From Sisyra terminalis (Eukaryota > Arthropoda > Insecta > Neuroptera > Sisyridae): 64,000 nt of DNA. The position numbers and the translations under genes were made by a program. Positions 44,879 to 56,430 of this stretch are shown here, one piece after another; positions within the stretch are counted from its first letter, which is position 1; every line of letters begins with the position of its first letter. The notes beneath the pieces were generated by a model that worked only from the letters and a program-made list of their open reading frames with translations, did not search any database and was not told where the DNA came from. Where the stretch lies: the NCBI GenBank assembly GCA_958496175.1, contig OY292276.1, positions 54,697,080 through 54,761,079 of the forward strand. The letters run 5' to 3'.

Positions 44879-44935
44879 TGATCACCATTGAGGAAGATTC
44901 CTTGGTAATCGAAATACGTATCTGTAATAATAAAT
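44879..44935 (+). ncRNA. Hammerhead-like motif, F3 copy 2 right arm (degenerate)
   Basis: Reads CCA, TTGAGGA (C3 to T), an extra A, GATTCC-TTG-GTAATC (one mismatch), GAAA, the palindrome ATACGTAT (its first A shared with GAAA), then C and TG. Together with the other F3 arms it supports an ancestral CTGAGGA core with CCA/TGG closing stem I. Confidence 0.45.
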
Positions 44936-45009
44936 TATATCAGTAATTTATTTTTTTGAACTTTTGTTCAAATTTAAGTTTATAATTTGCTTTGGTTAAT
45001 TATATTACA

Positions 45010-46558
45010 GTTTTTAATCTTCTGAAAACCAGATTTCTCTAATTCCCGTGGCTTTACGAATAATATGCAAAAATATCCATAAATATTTTTCACCAGTAAA
45101 CGATCTTAGATATCAAAGTTGAACTGAAAAACTAAGAAAAAAAATCCAATTTGGTCCTTTTTATTTTTATTAAATAATTCTTAAGTTATCGTATAATTCA
45201 GAACTGGAAAAGTTTTGGTTCCAAGATTTACCAAACTTTTGTTCTAGTATATTTTCTGGCATTGAAAAGCTATCATTACAAATTAAGAATTCTATTGTAC
45301 CACAAAGTCCTTGATAATAATTTAATTTAATGATGAAATTCAAGGAATTTAATTCTAACAATAACAAATTAAAATTTTAAAGCAAATAATTGATACTTGA
45401 GACCCAAAGATACCTACAACTTGACATTTCAATTATCTCTTCATCTCTTTATTGTTACATTTTGAATCGCCATTTAATATTCTACATGTTTTACATTTCG
45501 GCTTTATTGTTATAATTAATATTTCTACCATACAATTTACATAAATTTTTGAATAATTCATAAAGCAAGTATTTTTCGAATATGAATATTTTAACCGAGT
45601 TACCATAATACTTTAAATACTTCTATTAATATAATGTATCCAACATTGATTTTATTCCACAGTTGGCCAATATATTGATTATTTTTTTGTGTCAATTCCT
45701 TTAAAACCACGTCGAAAGCTTCCCCGACAAAACGAATTAAACGTGCGAGCCAAACGGTAGGTAGAATGTGGCGAAAGTCCGAAAGAAAAATAAAAATATT
45801 TTTGTTAAATTTTAAGAGTTTATATATAAACTGAAATTTAAAATAATATGTTTGTTAACAACTTGAAACTATAAATTATATATTTTTAAAGAAAAGTCTA
45901 TTAAAATTGAAAAATAAAATCATTGAAATGTGTGATTTTCATTAAAAGTGTCAATTGCGGTGCCAACCCTTGCATGTCGAGGGTGGTTTCTAAAAGTTGT
46001 AAAATTATTTATATATGTAAAATAAAAATGATAAATAGAAGCAAAAAATTAAAACCCTCACAGATTAAGGGAATGAATTTGAATAGATTTTTATTTTCTT
46101 GAATAAAATTTAAAGCTCAAAGCTTTTTATATGCAAATTTTCATTTTAAATAATTTATGCTCTTTAATTCTGGAAGTTCAAAGTAAATCAAGAGATCAAT
46201 TTTAAAATTATGTGGTCTCTAAATATATCCCCAATTGGGGAAATAATTTTCAAAAAGAAAAGTCTCAATGATTTGGGAATCTATAATTCACTTAGCCCCC
46301 CTTTTTGGTAAGCAATAGTATTGAAACTTTATAGATAAGTAAATACTGTACTTACCCCATAAAGGGGTCCCTAATTAAGTGTAACAGCATTGAGGGTTTC
46401 AAGTTGAATTTTTATCAATGAACTTTACTTTGAACTTAGTTTACTAAATCAAATTTTATTCATTGAAATTGTGAGGGTTTTAAGCGTACTAAAATGATGT
46501 AAATAAAATTAGTTTAACGCAAGTCTGAATAACTTTAATTAATACTTTCTAAAACTAA
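45010..46558. other. AT-rich intergenic sequence with one GC-richer patch
   Basis: Around 45690-45780 the sequence is less AT-rich (CACGTCGAAAGCTTCC, ACGTGCGAGCCAAACG) and ends in GGTAGGT, a weak donor-like word. It may be a regulatory or untranslated exon fragment. The rest holds nothing recognisable. Confidence 0.3.
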
Positions 46559-46582
46559 TGAAACGAAAATATTTTCGTTTCA
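46559..46582. repeat. Perfect 24-bp palindrome
   Basis: The sequence TGAAACGAAAAT followed directly by its exact inverse. It could bind a dimeric factor or be chance in AT-rich DNA. Confidence 0.6.
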
Positions 46583-47589
46583 AATTCTTAAAAAAAGAAA
46601 AAGAAATATATCTAATTATATTTAATTAAAAAAGAAATAATAGAAAGATAAGAAATAATGAAAGAAATGCTATGCTTAAGAAAGAAGGGAAATTAAAAAT
46701 TTCAAAAACAAATAAACCGTCCAATAAAAAGTACCTTAATTTTGTTAAACTCTAAGATTATTAATTATAAAAAATAGAAGCATTTTTTCGTTTATATTGT
46801 TAAAATTATTTGTATTTTATAAAAATGATTTTCAAAAAAATAAAAATTTAATGCAATTTTACCTATAAGATAAGACTATTTATGTGACCTTTTCTATCAT
46901 TGAAAAAATTGATCACAATTTATGTAATATCTAGTTTATAGACAATGTGTAACTTTTCAATTTCATGCACGAAATTATATGGAACAGAACTCGAAGATTT
47001 TCACTAGATGGAGGATAAAAAAGGAAAATGGAAAATATGTCTTCGATAAATTTTAAACTAGCAATTGTACTATTTAATTATTTAAGAAAAATTCTTGAAA
47101 AAAAAAAATAGATGCACCGTATGGTATTATTTTATTAATCATAAGTATTTGTGTGATTAAATTTATTTTCAATAAAATATTTTCAAAAAAAAATTGTGTT
47201 ATATTTTATATATCTTTCTGCTTTAGATTTGATTACAATTGAGTCGAGGATCATCTCCACGTTTCATAAATTTTCCAGGGAAAGTCATAAATTTTTTAAT
47301 GTTTAAATTCCAGTTATCATTAAGACTAAGCCAAGTATTTTTTTCTCTAAAGATTGTTTAAAGTACTTACCAGAAATCAGGGAAATAAATGGTTGCAAAA
47401 AATTCCCAAAGATCATATACCAAGAAACATTAGTTATTAACACCTAAGGGTGCAGTAAAGAAATGAAATGGCGTTTAGTAATAAACAGAAAAATATCAGC
47501 AAAACTAACGAAAATATGAAAAAAATATATCCATCCAAAAAAATGCTTAAAAAAAGTAGCTGAAGCACTGATTTTTTCAATCGTTACAT
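46583..47589. other. AT-rich intergenic sequence
   Basis: Nothing recognisable. Confidence 0.35.
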
Positions 47590-47850
47590 ATGTATGAACG
47601 AAGCTTGGTCCTTAAAAATCGACAAGCAAAAGATTAATGCCTTTGGACAATGGACATACTAAGAGTCTCATGGACGAAGAATAGAGCAAAAAAATCCATT
47701 CTAGAAGAATTAAGCATTTCTGATGTAGAACCCCAAAGCATATTTGCGATACTTTGCTTATGGCGCTAAAATAAGTGGAGAAATTAAACCACCAATAGTT
47801 GATATGAAAATGGAAGGCAAAAATAGCAGAGGAAGATTCTCCACACGATA
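47590..47850 (+). pseudogene. LINE ORF2 C-terminal fragment, interrupted by element C
   Basis: Plus-strand frames show EAWSLKIDKQKINAFGQW (usual ETWTLKxxDxRRIDAFExW), then LRYFAYGAKIS (usual LRYFGHI), then KMEGKNSRGRFSTR (usual IEGKRxRGRxxTRW). The order fits the same LINE tail as at 240-1006. The similarity stops at the TTAA where element C begins. Confidence 0.7.
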
Positions 47851-47856
47851 GTTTAA

Positions 47857-48582
47857 GGAGGTATTCTAGTCTAGATATTCGAAAAAATCGAAAAATTTTT
47901 TTTTTCATTATTTGATAGTTTAGATATTCAAAAATGTATCCCAAAAAGGATTTGTTCAAATTCGAATTATTTTCGTAATTATAGCCGTTTTAGTGATGCG
48001 GCAAGCAGACCGGTTGAGCGTACGACTGGAACTTTAAACGCGTTTTTCTCGAAACTACTTTTTTCGACAGGGTTGTCAAGATATCTCAAGTTTTAACCAG
48101 CCGATTCACTTGAAATTTGGTATGAATATTTCTTAAATATCTGTTTATCTTTGAAACTAGCAAAAAATAAAAACTTATAATTCCTAATATTTTTAAAAAA
48201 TTTGATAAAGTCAAAAAATCAGTGAAAAAATCGACCTAGTTTTTGAGTAGTCGCCATTTTATGGAAAAAATTTGTTGTTTTTGGATTCGCTAGTTCGGAA
48301 GATAGCTACATTCATACAGATTAAAAATGCATCCTTATTTTATTTTTGAGATGACTACAGAGGTTGAAATCATGACAACCAGGACACGGCCTTTTTTTTT
48401 CCTTCTCTACTTCTAGGATGCATAACTCCACGATTTTTTTTTTTTTTTGAAATTTATTTTGTATATTCTTCAAACATCAATAAATAAATGATAAAAAATG
48501 GATCGTAAAAATATCAAATGCTTATTTTTTATAAGCTAACAAAAAACGCTCGAAATTCGGGCCTCTAGACTAGAATACCCCC
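47857..48582. mobile_element. TTAA-type element C (726 bp)
   Basis: The inverted termini are GGAGGTATTCTAGTCTAGA and its near-perfect inverse (left GGAGG, right GGGGG). TTAA lies on both sides (47853-47856 and 48583-48586). It shares the ACTTTAAACGCGTTTTTCTCG block (here inverted) with elements A and B. It is inserted in a LINE fragment. Joining the flanks gives a near-palindromic target, CGATAG-TTTAA-CTATCG. Confidence 0.9.
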
Positions 48583-48586
48583 TTAA

Positions 48587-49149
48587 CTATCGAAAGGAGA
48601 GTAGTGGCCATTTAGCGGCCTGAGGCCGCATATCTATCACAGGATAAGGAAACATGGAAAATTATATCACCAAACCTATAGGGATGGAAGACAAAAAAAG
48701 GATAAAGGATAAAAATATTTTTTTCTTCAAATATTTCATCAGCAATATCGCTGAAATAAGTCACAAGAAGATTTTTTTTCTCTATCAAATAAGATCCCCA
48801 TTCGAAATATTGAGGTACGTATTTATATTGTTTTCCAACATTAATATTTTTAATATGAATAACTGTAAAAATAAGTTTTACGAGATTAGAAAAAAATGGT
48901 GTACTAGGAATAAATCATAACGAATTATCGATTATCTTTTAGCGCTATCCTTTCTCTTCAAAAACTATTATCTGCAATTTCACTGAAGTGTTAACACCAG
49001 GAAGCACTAGGTATTTTCTTGTTTCAATTTAAGTAAAAGAGGAGCCAATGAACATTCATTACCATGTAAACCATATGGGTAACATGTTTCATCAATAAAA
49101 ACATATAAATTTCGGTTCTAGAGTTTTAAAAGTTGTTACTTTAACACCA
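48587..49149. other. AT-rich sequence
   Basis: The first 80 bases may be the continuation of the LINE tail. The 88-aa frame at 48654-48920 has no family resemblance. Confidence 0.35.
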
Positions 49150-49930
49150 GTAACGAAGAATACGAAAGATGACCACACAAATTTTAAGATACTAAATTGG
49201 AGGAATTATTGGATTGAGATTCATGTCAAACTCAAGAAAAGCTCACGGAAACCTTGGAAATGAGCCAAGAAGTGGTTTAAAACCGTTTGAAGACTAAGAA
49301 TAGCCTAGAAATTGGGAAACTGGGTTCTCAGGAACTCAATTTAAGAAAGGAAAGGGAAGAAAGAGAAAAACGGAAGAAGTTCTTGCATAGAACCATGGTG
49401 GAAGACAAAAAGAGGATCCAATTCAACAATTCAAGGAGAAAAAAATCTTTAGGTAGGCCCAACCATGCATGAACTTCAACGGCAAAACCGAATATTCACG
49501 ACAAAAGATATTGTTGTGCTTTTGGTGGGACCTGATTGAAAAAATCAAGTATGAGTTACTCCAACTTAATGAAACAATTACTGAAGAACATTTTCAGGAA
49601 TAATTAATGCAATTGAGCCGAGAATTAAAGGTCAAATTCCTCAAGATGACAAAGTTAACAGAAAGAAATGACAAGATTGCTATTATTTTTGAAACTTTGA
49701 AAGCACTTCAATTGGATGTTTTATCCCACTCGCTATATTCTCCCAATATCATCCCGTTCAATTACCACTTATTTTAGTGAATGAATCATAACCTGGCAGA
49801 AAAGCACTTCAGATTCTAAGAAGACACTAAAAATTGAATCGCTTTCTGGATCGTCTCAAAGAACACAGCTTTATGCAGCTTGAAAAATGGGAATAAGTGG
49901 TTAAAAATTTTAACTTGGAGTTAAAAATTT
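49150..49930 (+). pseudogene. Mariner transposase pseudogene
   Basis: Nearly collinear with mariner transposases in shifting frames: LETLEMSQEVV, LEIGKLGSQELN (usual QKQGNWVPYELK), REEREKRKKFLHRTMVEDKK (usual RKGFLHRIVTGDEKW), RRKKSLGRPNHA (usual KRKKSWGKPGHA), FWWDLIEKIKYELLQLNETI, then SHSLYSPNIIPFNYHLF (usual HPPYSPDLAPSDYHLF, the last catalytic Asp block), and LEKWEWVVKNF near the end. The first catalytic Asp of GDEKW and the Asp of YSPD are both replaced, and stops are frequent. No terminal repeats were identified. Confidence 0.88.
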
Positions 49931-52129
49931 TTTAGCATTTTTTTTTTCAATAAAGCTTTAAAAAAAAACTCAAAACTTATTTGCACATTTAAATAGTTTG
50001 CAGGTTTTTATGATAAGACCTATAATTTTCCGATGTTAGTATTAACTGTACAGAATAAGAAGCAGATGATGGATTTTATTGAGGTTTTCCATAGTGAAGT
50101 TTGATCTTTTTTATTTTTACAAACAAAATAATGCAAATTATAGCATAATTAGGTAGCTTTGTGCAAACTATAAGTTTTTACTTTCAGTGATGAATATTAT
50201 AAAATCATCAATTAAAATAAGCTTAAAAAAATGAGGAAAATGTGAACTTTAAATTTGAATTTATATTTGTATTTATTTAGGTTCTTTTATAATTTATAAT
50301 AAATAATAAATTTCAGTCCAATTCATTAAAAAATAGGAAAAAGAACATAAAAAACAATTCTGATTTTTTTCAATAAAACAATTTCCAATTACTTTCTTTC
50401 AACGTTTACAATTTTCTTTTCCTGTGATATTGATTGAGCTTTGAATCGTTGTGAAATTAATTAAAGCTCAATGTGTAACTTTTCTGTTCTTCAAAAGTTT
50501 TTCTTCCTTAATTATTCATTGACATTGAAATATTCAAGTTCCAATAAAGAGTAATTAAAGCGAACAGCAAAATAATTTCTTAAAACCTCTTTAAATCAAT
50601 ATAGCATGAGACAAAAATTCAAGGAACTGATAACCTGGTAAGAATGAGAGATTTTTTTTGGCTACCTAAGGAAATTGACCAGCAAAAGTAGCCAGTTTTG
50701 ACAAATTTTGTAACCATTTATCCATTACAAAAAAAAAAAAATAAAAACTTATTATAGGTAGAAGTATATTTACAAGTTTGGTACCATAAGTCAACCATAC
50801 AAAAACTAAATTTTTGAAGTACTAACTTATATATTCCTCTTTTTCTTGGCTTTATGGCTAAATTCTTTGCTCCTCCGTCTTCCTTTATCGTTTTAATAAT
50901 ACAAAGGAACTCTTTTGCATACTTTTTCAACTAATATTTTAATTCCGTTATTTAAGAATTTTGTATCTTTTCAGATTTTTAGTGATTAATATCAATATGG
51001 TAGAAAAACAACAGTCTTAAACCGAAGGTTTTAAAATCAGAAAGTATAACATCTAAAAGTGCAATAAAAAGATTGAAAATCTTTACTTTTGTTATAAATT
51101 TATCTCTAAAAGTGTTATGGCTATCGATTCTAATAAATGCAGAACTTAAATAAACTTAGAAGAACTTTGAACTAAGAGTTTCTTAAAAAAAAAAACATTA
51201 AAAATATCAAATTCATTTTTTTAGCTTTTAGTATGCAGTTTTAGTTTTCCACATTGTTGAATTCTTTATTTTAGTATCTTCTATCCTTGGCAAGGTTCTT
51301 AAAATCACAGTAGTTTATTCTTCTTTCTTGTTAATCCAGGAATCAGGATTTTAATCCTTTTTTTCTTGAGCCTTCTATTTCTTCTTCTATAGGTATAATT
51401 TATTTTCCTTCTCAAAAAGAAATTTAAATAAATTATGAAAAACCATATATTTTTATTTTGAGATTAAGAATTAAGATATTTCTAATATTTGCAAAGTAAC
51501 AAGAAACACAAAAGCAAAGAATAGGAGTTTTTATTGTTTATAATAAATGTAATATGAAAGTATTTCTTAGGTAACCGTAAAGCTTTTTTATGAGATCGAA
51601 ATTCTTCAGAAGAATTGATGATTTTTTTAAATATTTTGTTACTAAAAAAGCTTTTCCTGACAAAATATTATCAAGGATTCTCGAATTTTTGTCGAAAATT
51701 TAATTCTAATTTCGAGCTGCAATTAGCGAAATAATATAAAAATCTTCCTCAATGAAATAAAAATATATGCCTTTTTCTGTTTTAAGCGAAGTAATTTAGT
51801 AAAGTAAGTAATTTAGTAGCGAAGTATAGCCCATACTGGGAAAACTTTTAAACATTCTAGTGAAAATCGATGATTAAGATATAAGTTTGTTAATTAAAGA
51901 GTTAATAGAATTTTATGGGATTTTTAATATGATTTGAAAATTTTCAATTTTTTTAATAATTTAAAAAAATAATAGAAAATTATTTGTTTTATTATCGTCT
52001 TTTAACATATTACACATAGCAAATTTTCCATTTTTGCATAAATCTTTTCAAATTTAAAAAAAAAGTTTTGGAAATTTTGGAAAATCGATAGTCATTTGTT
52101 TTATGCTCCTTTACCGAAATTGCATGGAG
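49931..52129. other. AT-rich intergenic sequence
   Basis: About 2.2 kb with no supported gene. The 70-aa minus frame at 50718-50930 has no family resemblance. Confidence 0.4.
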
Positions 52130-52330
52130 TTGGATCGCTGTATCCCCCCGCTGTGTATTCCGCCGACATTTGCGATCAGAAATGGCGTCCGTCGTACTTA
52201 AACGTCATTAAAACGTTTTTTAACTTTTTTAATAGTGCAAATGATTTATGGAATAGTATTTAAAATAATAGTTCAGTGTTTGTTTAATCGATTCTGCTAA
52301 CTTTTTTTTTGTTGTAAGTATATTATTTTA
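52130..52330. promoter_or_regulatory. Short GC-rich patch, possible promoter or untranslated exon
   Basis: TGGATCGCTGTATCCCCCCG, TATTCCGCCGACATTTGCG and AATGGCGTCCGTCGTAC stand out from AT-rich flanks. TGTTGTAAGTAT near 52310 is donor-like. It could be the first non-coding exon of an unseen gene, but no downstream coding exon was identified. Confidence 0.25.
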
Positions 52331-53030
52331 TAAATTTATCGATCAAATATTGATTCTTAATATTGCGTAGTTAGCGGCTTAATGCCTTGTAAAAATCATA
52401 TTTCCTTGCAATCATTTGTGCTTGATTGTCAATTTTTGGTACCTCCAATATGCTTGGAATCTTAATGTTTTTTTGAAGACTTTACCCAAATTTCAAAGTA
52501 CTTAATTGAGAAGTTTGTTGAAGATTTTGTAGAATTGTAGAAGAGGCCATTTTTGTTAGCATCGATGCATCTATGCTATTATAGCATTGCTTTTGCTCAA
52601 AAACTTTCAAAGTCCTTTACTTCAATAACTTTGGTGCTAAGTAAGCTTATTATTCCCCAATTCACTAAAAGGGAATATTTTCGATATCCAAATCTTTACT
52701 TCTCTTATTGTTCAGTGAATAACTCAACCAATTGTTACAGGTGTGAAGTGCATTTGGATTATCGGCTGGATACAGGATTAGAAATGCAGGTTGCAGTTAT
52801 GGAAGCTGAGATGCTGATGAAGTCATCAGTCAAGCTAAGATGCATGAATTTTTTTACCTAACCTTTTTCTTTTGCCGTTTCAGCTGGAAGGGTCGCGAAT
52901 GCAAATGTCTTTGAGCCACAAAATTGTATTTATTTTTTTTAAATTTCTTGTATCGTTCACGCGCGCGGTTTTCGCGGTGTCTTTGGAGCCCCAAATCCGT
53001 CCGTCCTTGGGGCTTCGAGATGCAACTGCG
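52331..53030. other. Intergenic sequence, no gene supported
   Basis: The 102-aa frame at 52553-52861 (+) has no recognised domain. CGCGCGCGG-type bases near 52960 make a second small GC-rich patch. Confidence 0.35.
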
Positions 53031-53039
53031 TTTTACTAG

Positions 53040-53135
53040 ACATGGGGATTCCAGGGCCTCAAAATGATGGCTAAGCAGCAGTTCGAATCCTGGTTGCAAC
53101 GAAAAGGTCGGTACCATTTTTTTTCCTAGCATGGT
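53040..53135 (+). repeat. Possible tRNA-derived SINE fragment
   Basis: AGTTCGAATCCTGG matches the B box of a tRNA-type Pol III promoter and a run of eight T follows about 40 bases later. No convincing A box and no cloverleaf were found, so it is not a functional tRNA. Confidence 0.25.
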
Positions 53136-54229
53136 GGCTCAGGACAGATGCACTTATTAGATGAATTTGGTTAGGTAGGCTTATTAGCTTCTTATTAGGT
53201 AGGAAGGGTCACTAATGATATTTTCTTTTCCCTCGTTTTCTTTTTTATTGCCCTTCTGGCATTTTTTAAATTCGCGATCGCGCAACGAGTTCCGGGATCA
53301 AAGGATCATGATGAAAAGGACATCAATGTTTCGGTATAAAACTAAATAAAAATTACTAAAAAACCAATATAAATCTTTATTTATTTTTTCTTAACAGGAT
53401 GAAGATTTCTGAAGAATAGACCAATGAAAATTAAAGAAATAATTATTTCGACTACAACTCTCAATTGTGCCTTTCATGAATTTTTTTTCTTACGGTACTT
53501 TCTTTAGATTCTCTTAAATCCATTTTTTCAGAATTGTAAAAGTAACTTTAAATATTTTGCAGAAAGAAAATTTTTGCGTGTTTTTCGATTGAGAAGAGCT
53601 GAATTGTTGAACAATGATTGTTGTTTTTCAAGACTTGAAATTAGTTGAGGTAAATATTAGAGTTCTAACTGAATCTTACACTAAGAATCCTGGATATAAG
53701 TAAATACTCTTTTAAACATTCTGATTAAAACTAAATTTTCGTGTTTTAATCGCATTTATCGAAAGTGATCCGTTTTTTCATGGTTGTACTCTTTTTTACA
53801 ATAGGTACTGCTTTATACTACTGATGAATAGGAATCCTTCTTTTTCTTTTCTGGAAGACTTTCAGTTTATTTTTAGAATATGATCAATCAATTATAGATT
53901 CTTCCTTTAGCATCCATTCTTCCTACTACGTTTGAGATTCAATCTATCCGTTAAATCTTCTTCTTCTTTTCTAGCACATTAAAATCTCTTTATGTTCTTA
54001 TTCCCTGCGGGTCTAATTTTAATTTTTCACCTATGCCACTAGTAGTTCTTTCATAGTAGTTTTTCTTAACTATTAATAGTTCTTTTAGTTTATTAGTGTA
54101 ATGCCCGTTTTATTTGGATTACGTTTTCTAAAGTTATCACATTATTTAAGGGAAGTTTTTGTCTTTAATATTTTCAAACCTTTTGGCTATTATAAATTGA
54201 TTTCCATGGGCCAATTTCTCCAATGCAGA
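53136..54229. other. AT-rich intergenic sequence
   Basis: Nothing recognisable. Confidence 0.35.
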
Positions 54230-55028
54230 TACCAATTAGATGTCGAGAACACTCTAGGCAAGCACTTCTTCGGCGCCCCTCTAACGGCTATTTATTTCAA
54301 ATTTTAACTAGTACTCAAAGTAGTATATACTAATGCCATAAATATTAGGTATACAGGATTATTTTTTTCTAGAGCTCGTGTTACGCCCCTTTGTATCCTT
54401 GCACCCCTAGGCACGTGCCTGGCTTACTTTACGGATAATCTACCACTGCTCCAATGATAATCAATTGTTGTCAATTCAAAACCAATTGTATGCAATTCTC
54501 TGTTTTTGTCAGCAAAGAGAGTTGCCCATTCCAATAATAACGTTTTTTTTTTTGGTAAATTCGGCAATTAATTGATCAAACGTTCTAATTTTAATGTGTT
54601 AAATTTCTTCCAGTTCTTTACATAACTTTTGATTTGACCAAATATCCCTTTAGCGGCTATATATTCCACATTTTAACTAGTACTAGAAGTAATACTTAGT
54701 AACACAATTAATATTTGGTTTAGAGGTATATTTTTTTTCAAGAGCTCGTTTTGCATCCCTTTGAATCCTTGCGCCCCTAGGCACCTAGGCTTACATTACG
54801 TATAATCCACCACTGCTCCAATAATAATCAATTGTTGTCAATCCAAAACCAATAGTATCCAATTCTGAGTTTTTAACAGTAAAGAGACTTGCCTCTTTCA
54901 TCAGTGAAGATTTGTTTTATATAGTCGACAATTAATCAATTAATTGATGAAATGTTCTAGTTTGATAGATAATTTGATTTTCCAATTTTCTTCTAGTTCT
55001 TAACATAACTTTTAATTTTACCAAATAT
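54230..55028. repeat. Tandem pair of transposon-tail units (period about 369 bp)
   Basis: The units at about 54230-54640 and 54600-55028 share AACGGCTATTTATT, TTTTAACTAGTACT, AGAGCTCGTGTTACGCCCC, CCTAGGCACGTGCC and ACCACTGCTCCAATRATAAT. The word CGCCCCTAGGCACGTGCC is common in hAT-like element tails, so these are probably duplicated remnants. Confidence 0.72.
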
Positions 55029-55889
55029 TATTTTCCAATTATTTAACTTTTATTATTTTGCTATTTAATGTTACTTAATTATTGTTAACAATAAGTCTTT
55101 GGTACTTGATATGAAATTTCTTTACTTCTTTAACTTAAATACTCAGAAAAATGTTTAATGACGTGATTCTTTAACTATGAGATGTCATACCGTAAAAAAA
55201 TGCACCAGTTCTAAACAGGAGATGTAAGCTTTTCAGAGCAAAATTTTCTAAAGAATATTTTAATATTAAAAATTGGTACTCTTTATTCTTTTTCTGGAAG
55301 CAATGACTACAAAAAGTTATCTGTAAAGTTATCTGTAATCAATAAACAATCAATGAATTATTCAATATATAGTAAGTGTATGATTTGGTAGGGGGTGCAA
55401 TGTAAATTATTGAAAATTAGTTTACAAATATTGATAGTTTGAGAATTTACCTAATGTATAAAATTAGATAATAGTTTGGTTCAAAATTAACAGAATTTCG
55501 ACAAATTTTTGTCTTTTATTTTCATTTTTATTCAAGGATTACTTTCATATACCATTGGCATTGAAAATAGCGTGGAAGATATTCAAATATTGTTTTAAAG
55601 ATTAAAAATTAATTTATAAACATTGAATAGTTTTCACTAATCCTTGTCGATACTTAAAACTTCAATTATAAGTTTTTTTTTCTTAAGAGCAGCCGAATAT
55701 GAATGTTACATATAATTATTATTTGGTGCTTCCAATGAATTTGTGCATCCTTTATATATATTCTTATTTCTTAGTGTTATAGCTTTAAGAAAATGTAACC
55801 CTTTTGAATATTAGATAAAAGTCGAAGTTAAGCTTACTAATGAAAAATTTCATTAAAAATCGTTAACAATTGGTTTAGTCTAGAAGGTA
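55029..55889. other. AT-rich intergenic sequence
   Basis: Nothing recognisable. Confidence 0.35.
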
Positions 55890-56430
55890 GTCTGGCAAAC
55901 CCTCAGTTCTGCAAATGTTCTTCGTACATAAGATCATTACCTCCGCAACACTTAAACCGACCGCAAACTATCAAACAAAACCAATTAAGACCAATTTTGT
56001 CTTCATATTCTTGTAAAAGTTTCTAATTTCTTTACCTTCCCTTATAGTTTTAGGTGTGATTCGAAATATTATCTAACGAGGAAACTCCACTAATTAATTA
56101 GGGAAAATACAGTGGAAAATTATAAAATCTTACAACTTTGGTTGTGGCAAACGAAAAGGAAGCAAACAATGGCGAGCACCCTGTTAAAACTGGCATTCAG
56201 AAGCTTTTTGTAAATCATTTAATTTAAAATGCCTTTAGTAACTTTAATCGACTTCTAATGGGGTTTTCGAACATTTAAAATGCCTATTTTTAACAGGGCA
56301 ATGTTTAAGCGAAATGTTTAGCGACCAGATACTCGGGAACGTATGTGGGGTCCCCTACACTACTTCAAGGCATTCCCTGGCTTCACTACCAACTCCAAAC
56401 AAAATGTTTTGTGGAGGATGTTTATTTGCT
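55890..56430. promoter_or_regulatory. GC-richer single-copy region, candidate regulatory DNA
   Basis: Non-repetitive, mixed-base stretches include ACCTCCGCAACACTTAAACC, AACAATGGCGAGCACCCTG and GGTCCCCTACACTACTTC. They lie 2.8-3.4 kb from the 3' end of dystroglycan. There is no coding frame. Evidence is composition only. Confidence 0.25.

Larger units (their letters stand above)
44704..45009. repeat. Foldback repeat, family F3, copy 2
   Basis: Inverted arms from GTAATACAATTTACCAAAGC at the left to its inverse, ending at about 45009, with a central GATGATTCTGTGAATCATC. It shares CAGTTACGGAGTG and AATACGTAT blocks with 14624-15054. Confidence 0.82.

Noticed and set aside
53040..53135. tRNA gene
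   Set aside because: Only a B-box-like word and a T run are present. The acceptor stem, anticodon arm and A box cannot be formed.
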